Source: Crossaster papposus (taxonomy: Eukaryota > Echinodermata > Asteroidea > Velatida > Solasteridae). Taken from it: DNA of 64,000 nt. The position numbers and the translations under genes are program-made. The notes below the pieces were generated by a model. The model did not search any database and was not told the DNA's origin. It was given only the letters and a program-made list of their open reading frames with translations. Below are positions 1 to 15,400 of the stretch, in pieces; positions within the stretch are counted from its first letter, which is position 1; each line of letters opens with the position of its first letter. The DNA lies in assembly GCA_037893245.1 (NCBI GenBank), contig JBAIAA010000076.1:62001-126000 (forward strand). The letters are read 5' to 3'.

Positions 1-151
1 ATATTACTACACAAGTTTTCTTTCCACTGAGGAGAGGAGGAGGAGGGGAGGAGGGAGTATTCGTGCATGGAGCCTATAGACTGCATTATTATCCTCAGTG
101 GTAACGATGCTTATCATACTAAACCATTTCTGAAGGTTTTAAATTGCTTAC

Positions 152-414
152 TTGTACACATGTACTGGGATGTCATAATCGGCCTTATTGAGCGTTCCTG
201 TGAATTCATTAGTCAGGACGATGTACCAATAGCCTTCGATAGTCACTGGAAGAATGTCAGTTGCAGCATTTCCAGCCATTGTTGCTACTTGGATGAAGGA
301 ACCGTCATTTGCTTGTTGTAGGATTGCGGATTCTGCTTGGAATGATTGCGTGATGTGATTCAAGTGATTAGCAACGGCCAAGTGAAGAGTACCATCCTTG
401 AAGAAATGTTTGAT
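152..414 (-). CDS. EAR protein exon 32: EAR-like blades, gene continues to the left
   Basis: Acceptor ctcctttcaaag, donor ACAA/GTAAGC, phases 0 to 2. Residues 1930-2016 include FFKDGTLHLAVANHLN and GYWYIVLTNEF. The frame is still open, so at least one further exon lies beyond base 1. Confidence 0.85.
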
Positions 415-3400
415 CTTTGAAAGGAGAAAACGGACATTAAAAAAAAAAGCTTAGTAAAGGCAAAGTAATTTGTTTGACTGTCAATCCAATATAAAGGCAA
501 TTTCAAAATGACAACTTATTTCACCACAACATAAGTACAGTGCCAGGAGGATAAAAATATAGATAAAATCTTTAAAAATCTGAAAATTTCACAAACTTTA
601 TTTTGCAACTTACACGTTTTACTCCAGCAGTCATAAATGTGTCAGTCAGGTTAAAGCCAGTACTTAGGCTTTGCAGACAATAGACATAGGATGGCAGGAC
701 AGTAATGAAATCCAGATTGTCATCTATATGAACCTCATTGGCTATGGCTATGCAGGTGAGATTCGTTAAAGGATCAATGAAGACTTCAACATCGGAAGGT
801 GAGACACATGGTAGAGCTTGGTAGAGATAAAATGCCTCGGAGTCAGGGAGCCAGACTACCACATTGGTGGTGCTGTAACCGTAGAGATTATTGGGGATTG
901 TGGCTGGAAAGGAATACAAAATTAAAAATCATGAGATTGGATTTATTCACATGTACCCTCTCAGGTAATAATTAAATTACACGTACCACTGTCATGAACA
1001 CTTCAATGACAGTGGTACTTGTTTAAAGGTAGTATACACCATTTGCAGATATAGAAAATATTTACTACTGAATTATTAATAAATACCTTACTCAATTGAA
1101 AGTAAATAATGATTCTAGGCATTCAGCAAAAGGATTGCGCTAGATATCCTGTAATTATTCAAACAAATTGAATTTTATAAAGAAAAATTCGCTCTCGCCG
1201 GATGGCGAGAGCAAAAAAACAAAGATAACATAAGAATAACTGCTCGACCCCGGTTGAAAACAAACGCTGTTTTTCGTTCTTTTCTCGGCATCCATGATTG
1301 TAAAACTTCGGAAAAGTCAGTTAAACGATATTTACTATGAAATACAACCCCCCAAATCTACCCATTCATGATAATTCAAGCAATTACCAATGTTGTATAC
1401 TACCTTTAAGGTTGTAAACCTTTTTGTGTATAATACTTCTGAATTAGCGAGATAAAAGCTTTGACTTGCCCCATCCTTTTATTGAAGTTGCGGCAATAAT
1501 CAGGTTAAATGTTGTGTAATTGTACTCCTTATAACATTGTTCCAGCAGCCTTAAGAGCAGAATGAATGGTACTTACTTCTGTTGAGTGTAACTATTCCAT
1601 CCACATCATCACCTCGATTCAATCGTGTGAAGTTGTTGCATTGTCCAGTGTCCTTATTTCTGCTTGCAATGACCAGGAACAATCGATCGTCGATTACAAA
1701 TGAATCAACATCAACAGCCGATTTGGGAAACAGTGTCTAGAAAGGGACATGACAGAAACATGATAGACGAGTTAACAGCAAAAGCAACAATTCACATAGC
1801 AATTGACAGTCTATGCAAGTCAAACAAACCTCAAAGTTATTGGTGGCTAAACCTATGCATATACATGAAGCCGTTTGTTTGCTCTTAACCAGTTTGTGCC
1901 GGGATTATTTTAACATCATTGAGCCGAGGCGGGTTCAGGCTGATGGTACCGGAAAGCACACCTATGCATTTCCGGCCTTACTCGCTGCTGACAGACATTT
2001 CCGGCCTTGCTTGTGACGTGTTTGTGCGTCATCCGTTTTGAGTCTGGGGAAAACTGTGCGTGTATATACGTCCTCCGGCGCGAACTGGTTAACTGATCTT
2101 TACTATTGCTAACCAAATCCTAATGCTTAATCTAAATGCTCAATGCTTAATCTAATCCTAAATCCTAATGCTAGTGGCATAAAACTGTGGTTATGGAGAG
2201 GCAATTGTTTTTTGTCTCCGTTTGTAATACATTTGGACTTTTTGAAAGTTACAAGATAACCTCATAATGTAATTTGTTATTTTTTGTATTACATGTACAA
2301 AAAAAAAAAAAAAAAAAAGGATAGGCGGGGGGAGGGGGAGGGTAAGAAAAGAATCATCAAATGGTTCAGACCTCCCCTTTGGTCAAAAGGGAGGGGAGGG
2401 GGGAAATATTCCGTGTATACCCCCACTTCTCCTAGGATTTTTGCCCGTGGTGTCAGCCGACAGAAACAGCAGAATTAAATCACTCCTTCAACATTTCTTA
2501 AAAACACAGGTAATGTTCACATGACCATCAACCACAAAGGGGCTGTAAAGTCATATTTTTAACTTCTTGAGGTTGATGTCATTTGTGACCTGTTCCAACG
2601 AAACCCGGACAAAGTCGCACAATGTGTTTTGTCACAATGTACTCCTGAAGTCATTTCGGGATGGATTTTACCATTTTGAGGTTTTAGGTTTTCCTAAGTC
2701 ACTCACTATTAATCTACAATCTCCTCAAATTTGAACAAAATCCGTCTACCAGAAGTGTGTTTTTTTGTCAATTTTGTGAAACATTTGTGTACAGAAATAA
2801 TACGCTTTTCTGAACTTCAAAGCTGTTTATCTCATAATTAGGTTGTCAGGGTTTTATCACTAAATCCAGACCCCAGGGAAGATAGGGTGGGGGTACATAT
2901 GTAAATGATACATCATTTTAAAGCTGACAACCTAGACAATTTGAAAAAAGCAAAATCTGAAAAAACTAAAAAGTCGACTTTGTCCGGGTTTCGTTGGAAC
3001 AGGTCACATTTTGTATAAAGACTTTACATCAACCTCAACAAGTTAACATTTCAACTTTATAGCACCTTCGTGGTGGATGGTCACACACACATAACACTAA
3101 GAATGTACACATGTACCTGATAATACTTGTACTCTGAGGCAGTTTCATTCCATTGGTAGATATCAGAACCAACGCATTCAGTTGTTGGGTATGTTGTTGC
3201 CTGTGCATTGATGAGCCATTGAGTGCCATTGAAGTAGAGAGCATGCCAGGACAAATAACCCACTGTATCAATCACCTGAGTTATATTCAGATGGACCAGC
3301 AGGATTGCAGCATCTAGTGTCGAGAGAGTAAGAATTTAGATTCATTATTACAAAAAAATGAATCTAACAAGAGAATGAAATTAAGAAGTCTACACCCAGC

Positions 3401-6400
3401 ATCATTTACATTTAGTAGTGCATAATTGATCCTATGTGACCTGGCACCATGAAATGAGCGTAAAGTCCCACATTGCCAAAACGAGTTATTGGCCAAAACG
3501 TCAATTTTTCAAGTGGAAGGTAGTTTTGGAGTTGTTAACTTTTTTACATACAACATAAACTCATCATATCCCAAAATTGTATAGCTCAATTAAAACTCTA
3601 AAGTGTGGTTTTTTTTGTGGCTGAATTGCACTGATTGGTAGTATAGTTGGCACGGTTCAGGGACTTTGAACTCCATTTTCTCAAAACAAAGGAGCATGAC
3701 TTCATCAATTAGTATAGCGGCGCTTAGGAATAAGCTACAGCAACACACAATACATCATTTAAAAGCTTAGGACTTCATTCTATAAATGTAATGTCAACTT
3801 TAAAATTTTGCGACTTTCCACCCATTTCGTGGTGCCAGGTCACACCTGCCCTGTATTATGTCAGATGTCACTAGCACTGCCTCAACCCTTAGTGATTTTG
3901 GAGAATTGAGGCAAATGGTCAGCCTTCCACAGGCACGCGGGAACGGGGGGTGCAGCCGCCCCCTAGGTATTTGGGGTGGGGGTGCTGCAATGTACTAAAG
4001 CACCCCCTACTTTTGAGAGTATACGCACATCTTATCATAATTACTTGAATACTTACGTGATCAAAAATAAAGATCCTTAAAAATAAAAAAATTATAATTA
4101 TAAAATAGGCCTACAAACAATATAAAACTTAAAAATGTTCCACCCCTTTGACGACGTTCTCGAAAGCGCCATTCAAATCCACCCCATGCATCGCGCACTG
4201 TGGCCCAAATGCATGAACAACGTCATCCACGTGCAGTACATGTACATTGTACATGTACAATTAATGCACCTTGGCTAACCCATATACGGCCATGGCCATA
4301 ATACGTGTACTTCTATGTACCATGATACCAGCGATTATGCACGCTCGTGTGTTGGCCATGCGTGTACTGCACGAGCCGGGTACCCGGGAACAGCGTCTTG
4401 TGCACATGTACATGTACGTCGTGCATCTGCTGCACGAGCTAGATAACGTTGGATGGAGTCAGACTATCGGAGTTTCAGAGATACCAGAACTTGAACGAAT
4501 TTCTCCTTGCAGTTTCACCACGTTTATGAACTGTTTTGGCATTTTCTTCCAGTGGTGGATTTTGGGAGAGGTGGGGCGTTAATTAATTATTCCAGGTCTC
4601 TCGAGTCAACTCGTAGTACAGTCGTTTTCCTAGTGCCGGATATTTCCTAGTTCCATCTATAAACTCAAAGCTCCCGGGGCCCTTAAGCAGGCCCCGGACC
4701 CCACGCCGTAATGGCTTCGCGCTTCGCGCTCGCCGAACATTTTATCAAATAAAGTCCGCACCCCCTGGAAAAAATGTGTTCCAGCGGGCCTGGCCTTCCA
4801 CTCAACTAATTCAAGAAATCAATAAATTTTGTAGGATTGAGGACGGTTCCTAGCCGAAATGACCGGGTTATAATTAGGGTTGACATGCTCGACTTACTTT
4901 CCTGTGCTTCGTGCATCTTATCCAGCATGTCACATCTCAATTGAAGGCTTTGATTGAACTCTTCAAATGTGTGGTATGTGTGGACAAGACGATACAACTC
5001 AGTAATACGTAGACCGTCAACTAGTACATCAGACATTGTTGTGACATTACTTAATATCAGCTCTGCGTTGAAGGTGTAATTGCCAAGGATTGTCTGGTTG
5101 GTACTGATTAAAAGCTGTTGAAGACAAAAAACAAATAATAAATCAATGCGATTTTCCCTAATGTCCTAGCCATAAAACAAGACAAAGTCCATTACCAGAA
5201 TACCATAATTAAAGTCAAGGAGAAAACCAATGCAATCATTGACACTTCTAGTACTGATGGAACGTCACATGACCCCCCCTGCTCCAGAACACCCTTTGTG
5301 TATCTGAAGTTGTTCCATGGTGGTAGGTGGGGGGGGGGGGGGGGGGGGGGGGGGTGTATAGAGGTTATTACTGGGTTTGACAATGTGCAAATCGAGTCAA
5401 CTTAAAATATAAAAATGACACTAAATACAAGACTTACAGTATTGTTGAATAAATCTACTAAATCGATGCCATTCAGCAAAGCATTGATGAGGATATTGGG
5501 AGATATGGTGACACCTTGAGTGAAAGTCTTAACTGCGCTGATCTTTTGAATTCCATTTATCAGCAACAAGTTATCTGCCGAGACACCGTCTATCGTTCCA
5601 CCAACCCTGAAAAATACAAACAGAAATACAATGAACAATTATCTTCAGTATTTATCATTAGGTGCCTTGAATCTTCAACACAAAGACAATAACTCGCTGG
5701 CAATTTTTACGTTTATTTGTACTTTTTGTACAAATTTGATACAAAAAAACATTGTGCAAATTTATCAACTAAATAGAATTCAAGGTCATTTCAATTATAT
5801 TGTTACCTTCCCATAAACGACTTGACTTTTAAATTTCCCTCAATGTTGAATGTAATCCACGAATGCAAGAACTAATATCTCACCTGAGATTTTGTTGTAA
5901 TATCATTCCAGCAATGCTTGTAGGCAACGTGATGTTATAATCATCGATGATCGTCGCTGCATTCTTCTTATATTCAGATAAATCTACGCCATCCACTTCC
6001 ATCCAATCCGTCATGTTAATGGCTCCATTGATAGTCAGCGGGCTACCATTGAAGGTCTTAATGCCAGTTACTATGTTGTTTTGGTCGGTGACCATTGCAT
6101 TGCCATCAATATCCAATCCATTTATAGTGCCAGTGATGGTCAGAGAGTTCCCTTTTTGCAATTGAAACAAAAGAAAAATGAATATTAAATTCTGTGTCTA
6201 TAACTACTTGGTGAACCAACGAATATAGTAATTAAATGTAGGATACACCATTTGCAGATATCAAATTGTTTTACTACCGAATTATTAAGAAATATCTTAT
6301 TTAAAAGTAAATAACGATTGTAGGCATCCAGCAAAATGATTGCGCTAGATATCCTGTAATTGTTCAAACAAAATTGAAAAAAAATAAAAAAATAAATAAA

Positions 6401-9400
6401 TCATAAGAACCATGCACTGCCCGACGGTTAAAAACGAATGTCGTTTTTCTTGCTTTTCTCAGCATCCATGATTGTAAAAGTTTAGACAGGTCAGTTAAAC
6501 AATACTCAGTAGAAAATACAACCCACCAAATCCAACAATTTGTGATCATTCAAGCAATTACCAATGGCGTATCCTACCTTTAACAATGCTATGTCAAAGT
6601 GGTACAAGTACTTCACTCTTTGCACGCTTCATCATAAGCATAGATAACTTGGCACTGGCAACTTCACACAGTGATTCCCGAGTATGTTGCTTATGATAGT
6701 ATATATGCAACACACTCTGCAAAAATGAGTCTAATGTGTTAAAAATGTTTTTCAATTTTACAAATGGTCAGAAAAAGCAGGAAATAAGCTTTCATTTAAT
6801 ATATGGCACAACTGTAATACACTGGTCTTCTACGATTTTGGTAAATTTGCTTTTTCTCAGTTATATTCAAAATGTCTTTGAAAAGAAATGAAGATTTACA
6901 ATTGTAGCGCTTCATCAGATGCTATGGTAAGAGAATGACAAAACCTGTAATCTTTTCAATCGATCAGATCTGAAAATAAAGGTGTCCGAGAAACCAAAAT
7001 GCCTTAAAACCAAAATATTATTTGTTGAAAGAAAAATCACTTCTGAGACAAAAACAGCCCTTTACGTAAAAATGTATTTTCTGACTCATTTTTGCAGAGA
7101 TATGCAGGAATCACTGATATGTACAATTGCCAGTTCGAGGCTCCATGCTTATGGCAGAATTGTGCAAAAGTGCGAATTGGGACTAATCTACCAATCCGTT
7201 TGATATAAAATAGTGTTTTCCATGTTTTTATGTGTCCAGAAATCAACTACTTTCCTGGGTTTAGGTACTTACTTAGTGTAGCAATCTGTGTAAATGTTTT
7301 GACGGCAGATATCTCATCACTAACACCTCCCACCCAATGAGAAGCAGCAAAATCCTCCAAGTCAACGCCATTCAGTTCCCCTTCAAGAAAGATAGTTGTT
7401 GCCGCTAATGTTGCAGGAGATGCTATCGTTAGGGTGTCGTTAAAGGTCTTGTAACCCGTCACATCTTGTGGGATGGTTAGACTCATGTATGTCTTCTCTA
7501 GTTCCTCTGGATTCACACCATCCACCGTACCATTGCATGTCAGATTCTGTCAAAGATTAGTCATACAAGTATTAATTACAACGATGCAAGTTACTGGACG
7601 CCTCAAATTGTCTGCCTCAATAACAAAAAATGCAGAATTAGGCCGGGTCTTTAACGAGTGTCTTATACGAGTGTCCAGAGCTACTGTCTATGTAGGCAGT
7701 TAGGCAATTGGGATTTGGACATGGCTACGGCAGAGCATATTAGGTTACCATCCACCACAAAAAGGCTGTAAATATTGGAGGTTGATGTAAATTTGGAAAT
7801 GGTACGTCATCAGCTTTAACCAGTTCGCGCTGGATGACGTATATAAACGCAAAGTTTTCCCCAGATTCAAAACGGATGACGCATAAACACGCCACGAGCA
7901 AGGCCGGAAATGTCTGTCAGCAGCGAGCAAGGCCGGAAATGCTTGGGTGTGCTTCCCGGTACTATCGGACTAAACCCGATTTGGATCGAGTTTCATTAAA
8001 AATAATCCCGCGCAACGGCTTGGCGATGTTAAAATATTTCCGGCGCGAACTGGTTAAAATGATACCAAAACTAATATTTTTTGACATTTGTATTTGAAGT
8101 TATAGTTTATCAAAGTTGCCAAGCCATTATATAACATTATATAGATTTTTTGACGGTTTGGTCCCTCCTGCAAAATTAACATGTCCGACTTTACAGCTCT
8201 ATTGTAATGGACGGTCATATATGGCTACTTATGGCACCTTCAAGCGATGCTAGAATTTGTGTTTGCAAAATTATGACGCATCAATTTACAAGAATTATTT
8301 TCTGCTCGATGTTACAAAATGTTTGTTTACAGCCGGTCGAAATGCCTGATATATTGACGTGTTTATCGGTTTGTTAGTTGCAATTCAATGTACCATCATT
8401 ACAAAAAAAATATATATACAAAAATGAATACAAACAAATCCAAAAATTCAGGCCGATAGTACCAGGAAGCAAACCCACGCATTTCCGGCCTTGCTCGCTG
8501 CCGACAGACATTTCCAGCCTTGCTCGTGGGGTGTTTATGCATCATCCGTTTTGAATCTGAAGAAAACTTTGCGTTTATATACGTCATCCGGCGCAAACTG
8601 GTTAGAGCAGTGGCCAGAAATCATTCCACATATTTCTTATTAATGATGAATAGTTTCAAAACTTTACGAGAAACACAAAACAAAGACATGTATACAAAAT
8701 TGTTAAAATTGTCAATTTTTTTAGGATAGAAAAATTCATAAAATATGAGGGGAAGAAAGACAAATCTTACACCGAGAACGACGATGTTGCCTAGGGTACC
8801 GTTGGCAAGGAAAAACTGCCTCGTCTTGTTGTCATGCATGGTTGCTAAGGCGTTGGCTTTCAATGCTTGAACATCAACAGTGTCTACTAAGGTTGCGACT
8901 GTCATGTTCTGCAGCAGAGAAAATCCTCCTGAAATACAAGTTCAGTACAAATAAATTTGTCAGGCTAAAACTAAAATTTGGAAATTGTCATTTGAGTGAA
9001 CAATGCATTACTTTAAATGTTTTGCTCAAACTCGGTGCAATATTACCAATGAATCATAGGTCCTAATTGTGTTGTATGTCCTTCCATATAATATAAATGA
9101 AAACAAACTGAATTGGATGCCACTATTTATGAACATTGTGCGTGTATTTATTGAAGACTTTCTGAAAGTTCTCTATCCATCTTTCATAATTCTCTGCAAT
9201 GCTTCGAAAACAGAATGATCGTTCACTCATTGAGTAGGCTACAACTCACAGCATTCCAAGAATAACTTACTAGCGAATGTCTTATATCCAGAGATGTTTT
9301 CCGTTTCATTGTGACGTACTGCGAGTGATTCAAGAACATCTAGAGCGACACCATTGAGCAACAGCGTCTCGACAGTTTTATTGATTGTCAATGATCCGTT

Positions 9401-12400
9401 GAAGTACTTAGCACCGTCGATTGCTTGGAACTAAAATGAAAAAAGAAGAATTGTCAACAATAATACTAGCCGTTATTTCATGCATCCCGTTTCTTTCTAT
9501 GTCAAACAATGATTAATAAATCTGTTAATAACTTACAAAGGAAAAGACCAACATTCGTGCAAAAAAATGTTTTGTACGTAGTTTCTTTGTAGGAATCTTT
9601 GAAGATTTATCTGGTCTTAAAAATTGGTTGTAACATTTTTCCAACAAATAAATAAAGCAAATATAAAATATTTTTTGTCTTTCTTTGAATGATTAATTCC
9701 TGATATCCAACTTACCTCAGCCACCTTGAGAACAAAGTCAACCATCTTGTGTCCATCGATCAATCCATCAACAGTCACATTATCTCCAGATATGATGTCA
9801 GAAAACTCAAGCTCATCTAAAAGGGAGAAAAAAAGGAAAAAAGGAAAATATAATAAATTTGAGCAAATAAGCTTCGATACAATTTACAAAATAGAATATC
9901 CCAAGTGCTTAGGGTGTATCTAAACATTTAAGCTTAGAATTGTTCTCAGCTGATAAACCCTTACCAACCAAATACTCAAAATCCAGTACCTGGGGACGAT
10001 TTCACGAAAGACCAAGATCAATCTTAAGAAGACTAACTCATCCTAACTTGCATTGGATTTATTGTATGTAAGGAGGAGTTACTCTTCCTAAGATTGATCT
10101 TAACATTGGTGAAATCGGCTGCAGGGCTTATTTTGTCTTAAAGACTTTATCCCATCTTACCATTATAAGAACTGTTCAATACATTCAACACTTTGAGCAG
10201 CCAAGTTGACACATTGTGACCATTGATGGTTTGTACAACAGAGATGTTATCATTGAAGTCCACAGCCTGATTGAAAGTTACATCGCTCTCTATTGTCTGC
10301 GAGATCAACTGAATGACGACATTCTTGCTGAACGATGGTAGATGGACTCCATCGATGTGAGCTGACAAATTAAAAGAGATTTATAAATGAGCAGACATTT
10401 TCTAATAAACACCCTCCCCAATGGTATTAGCAGCTAAGGCAAAATAGATAAAGTCACAACAATTGAAATAAACTCCTCCAAATGTAAAGATTACTGTATT
10501 TTCACAACAGAGGCCCAAATGTGCATTGTGACTACTATTACCCTCTTGGTAAGTTGGCTAATTCAAAGTGTTTTTGTTTCTTATTTTCTTTATACTAGTT
10601 CTGTTTACACATGTAGATTAAACAGCGATATCATTATACACTCACCTGTAGCATTAAGGTGTGTTATATCTGCAAATCCAAATATTTTCCCTGCTGTAAT
10701 TACAGTATGTGCATGATTGATATATACAGCATCAGTCGCGATATCTGACAGATCAACTCCAACTGTGTTAACAATCACAACTAGGTCACCACTGATAAAC
10801 ATTCCATTCAGGAAGGTTTTAGAGCCAGTAACCGTCTGCGTTCCTGCATCCGACAAAGAAAAAATGGAATGTAAATAAAGATCAATTTAATGTTTAGTTA
10901 TAGTTAATTATTGGCATGAAAGATGTTTGTGGGCACCATAATCTCCCTAGTTCCGATAAGAATCTGGTAGTGGCATATTGTCTCAATGATGTATCGCGTA
11001 AATCACAATTATTCATCCTCTATTGATCCCAACCCCTAATGGTTCCAGGACTTCACTCCGGTTATATAATTTTACTTCTTGTAAGGTCAACAAAGATCTT
11101 CGTGACGTCATTAATTATGGGCCCTCCTTTATTCCTAACGACCCCAACGCACAAATATTCCTTCATCGCACAAATATTCAACTTTGCCTGTTTGCCACCG
11201 AGGGGTAAGTCATTTCTAGATTCTATTCATGTGAAATGCTTACCAGCTTGTTGGTTCTTCAGGGTGTCACCATCAACCGTTTGTACATCATATCCATTCA
11301 GAAGACCAGATAACGTCAGATTGTTTACAGACAAATGATGTGCCATCACATCACTGGTAAAGGTCGTCCTGGAAGCCACTTTTGAATTATTGGTGATGGT
11401 GACAATATCAGGAATGTATATATCTGAAGAAACAAATATGGAAAAAGGGTAATTACCAGTCAATTAAAAAATAAGGTTCGTTTGTGAACTGATGTGGTTA
11501 ACTGAAATTGGGGCATGGATCGAATTGGAAGGAAAAAACAAATAAGTATTTTTTTCTGGGTAGCAATAAAAAGGTCTCAATCTGGTATTGGAATAGATTT
11601 TAAAAATAGGATTGTAATTGGTTTTTTAATACGGTTCGAGTTGCAAGGTACATAGAACTTAGATGGACACTTGCACAGCCTCAAATAAGTAAACCAAAGT
11701 GAAATTTGTAAAGAACACTTTTTAAAACGAGAAAGCAGTAAATCTTACCATCGATAATTTGAGATTGAATGGTCAAGTTGCCATACATTATTACATTATC
11801 CCAGAATGTAACATTATCATCAATAACAAGAACCACACCAGGAATGACTCTAATAGAATCATTGAAGTATTGTGAGATATTAATTCCGTTGACTGTTGTT
11901 GCTTCTACATCTTGACTTGAAGAAACTTGAGGAAAGTTTTTCCATCCATAGATTACATCTCGTCTTCCTTGAATGACAAGATCTTGAAGACTTTTCTTGT
12001 AGGGAAATGAATGATTCCCAGCAGTTATTAGTGGGCCAGCCATCTGGATGAAAAAAAAAAATATAACAAGAAAAGGAATAGATTATTCATTGGAACACGT
12101 ACACTGCCAAGGGTTGCAAACCAGAAGACAGTAGGAAATAAAATGGAGAAACAATGTGAAATCCTGATACCACTTCAGCAGTTGTGTAAAAGTCTATGGA
12201 GAGTCAAGACAATTTAAGTATTTCATAACCAAATTGGAGATGTTTCCTAGTCACATTTGCAACATTCTTTCCATACAATGAATTTAAAATCAAAAATAAA
12301 AACCGTTACAACTATAACTAGAACACTGGTTTTTAATGGTCTCATTTAAAGTCCAATGTAGTGAATCCTTTCAATGTTACAGTCTGCAAAACTATTTGAG

Positions 12401-15400
12401 AAGTGTTAAACATTTGCCAGCATTTATCATTAAAATTTTTTCCAAAAGTGAAATTAGCAAAACCGTTACCTTTGTTTCTGAAGCATTAAGTACAACATCT
12501 CCATTAAAAACTACTGTGTCGTCATCATCAAAGAGTTTCAACGCACTGGACTCGTATTCAGTGATGTTGATGCCATTTATCAATTTGTCAACCAGTAAAT
12601 TCTGCTCGAAATTCAAATCTGAGGAAAATATCTTGGTTCCTGTAATGCGAAAACATAAATAAGGGTCAGATTACTTGATGCGTGGGCGTCATGAAGACAG
12701 ACAAGTCTAGGAGCTGCACCAGAGTGATTTAAGAAAAGTTGGTTGCAGTAGCACAATGTGGTAATTGTTTTTTTGTGAGTTGTGTAGTTCTAAAAAGAAC
12801 TAGAGTAAACTCAATGTTTCGAAGAGTATTTGGTTCTTTTCCGAACAACAAATCCACAAAGAGAATTACCACACGGTGCTTCTGCAAACAACTTCTTATT
12901 ACCTTTTTAACCCTGCAAATCCCATACCTGTAATTTGTTGATTCCAGTCGTATATACATCAGCTGACATGGATGGAATATCCACACCATCAACTAGACCA
13001 GTGACATACCTGTGATTTGTTGATTCCCAGTCGTATATACAACATCAGCTGACATGGATGGAATATCCACACCATCAACTAGACCAGTGACATACCTGTA
13101 ATTTGTTGATTCCCAGTCATATATACAACATCAGCTGACATGGATGGAATATCCACATCATCAACTAGACCAGTGACATACCTGTGATTTGTTGATTCCC
13201 CGTCGTATATACAACATCAGCTGACATGGATGGAATATCCACACCATCAACTAGACCAGTGACCTGAGACGACCCATTCAGTCGCATGCCCCCTGCAAAT
13301 GATATACTGCCCTCTACTGTCTGCATGCCACCATTGACGAGCATCACATCCAAACCGAGGCCACCAGCTGTCAAATAAAAAACAAAATTGAAGATGTATC
13401 AAACTCGGTATACAATTTATTACCATTTTAAAATCATGACCCTAGTTTGTGTATCACATTTTCTTGCATGTCCGAGGTTCACTTGAAGATGCAACAGACT
13501 TGTGCAAGATTATAATATTCTTGCATACTTTGAGCCACAACCTCGTGAATGAAATACAGCAAATAAACATGCAAAACATTTTAAAAAGAGCAGCAAATTA
13601 CAGCAGACCCTACAACTAAAACCAAAAATGAGAAAATTCACGTATCAACCTTGATTGGCGTATTTACCTTACAATATCTTGATAAAGGTTGTTTACATAC
13701 CTGTTCTTGGGATACTATCGATACTCGTTTCAATAGTCATGTTTTCTACAGTTATGCTATTTAATGTCCAATTCTCAGCTAAAACGGCCTGCGTTGGTGA
13801 ATTTTCCAACAAAATGTCATCTGGAATAGTCAAGCCATCCACAAGTCCATCCACACTAAGATTGCCATAAACATCCACAGTTTGGCTGAAATTGTAATCT
13901 CCTGTTAAGGAAAAAAACCAAAAAACGGTGAATTGTTTAACTCCTCTAGGTGTATCCTTTTCAGGGTTATAGTCGAGTCCCTGCAAGTCCGTTCACAAGT
14001 CCTTTCGTGAAGCCAGTCACAAGTCCTTTCGTGAAGCCAGTCACAAGTCCTTTCGTGAAGCCAGTCACAAGTAACTGGACGAACAATGATAAAGGAATGC
14101 TTTTGTCAAAGCTGATTTGAATAGCTTGTGATTTGAATTGAAACTGAAGGACTTGTGATGGACTTGCAGGAACTTGTGATGGACTCGACTACATCCCTGG
14201 TCCTTTTGCTCTAATTACATTGCACATGGTATTACGACAGAGGATCCAAACACACGATAACAAAAGTCTCCTTAGAATCCTAGAAAGACGGTTTCCTAGT
14301 CAATTTGTCCTCGGTCGTTAGGGTAATATGGGGGTTAAGCTAAATTAAAGAAATAAAGGAAAAAACAAAGGTCTATCCTCATTATGAAATTCACGGCTGA
14401 ACGAAAATGTTGAGTGACAATATAACAAGTTTGGTCAAACACTGTAGATATGGATGGGGCCTTGCAGAAATTAACACTGAAGTTAGGACTACCACTACTA
14501 CTTAAGAAAGCCTACGAGTTCATAAATGAGCAAATAACATCAATGCGAAGTTTTGACCTTTATTTCATCATCACTTAGCGAGGTCCATTTACCCGTTAGT
14601 TGCTGGTACCCTGTTGTTTTCAACACTGTTTGATCAAGTTGTAGAATACTGACACCATCTACAGTACGTCCTGTGCCCATGGTAATGCCTATTTCTGGAG
14701 TCAGGTTACCGGTGAAAGTCTTGTTTCCTATCACAGCAAAAATATCACATTCAATTAGGTCATTGATAACTAATGTGGTACCTTGCCCAAACGACTGGTA
14801 ACTGAATTGAGGAATAGAATACAGGGCAGGACATACAATAATAATCATTTAGAAATTAGAGTGAGCCCCAAATTGAAAAACCTACACAGAAAAAGATTTT
14901 TGTTTAGGAGCAGTAGATGACACTTTAACACTCGTAAGTTCTCAATTGAGGACAAACTGCATGGTGCATATCCGCATACACTACTAATTTAAAAGGTCCA
15001 TACACCTGTAGCCTCTGTATGAATACCAGGCTTTGTTGGTAATGCTCTCTAATGTCCTTCCATCTTTCTCTTCATTCAGAGGAGACTTGTGTACAAAGTC
15101 TATATAACAATGATATTATCGAGTCCAGTGATGTCAAATACTGACGTCATTCCTGGGTTGGGTAATCAATATATCTTGGACTGTACAAACCTGTGACTGT
15201 AAAGTTGCCTGAAGTCAACACAGCATCTTGGTTGATAGTTGACAAATCACACCCATCCACTAGTCCATCCACTTCCACATTGTGGTTGAATGTAACAACT
15301 CCACTAATATTCAAATGATTCTGAATAGTTTGGTTCCCGTATGTTAAAAGAAGGTTGCCATCAGTCACATTGACTCCATCAATGTTTTGTGATACATCCA

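Noticed and set aside
4271-4582. 103-codon open frame
   Set aside because: Built on ACATGTAC repeats in an intron; no recognisable features.
14728-14848. Upstream extension of EAR exon 14
   Set aside because: The frame is open, but a good acceptor (tgctgtgatag) at 14728 begins the exon at the repeat boundary and restores phase 1.
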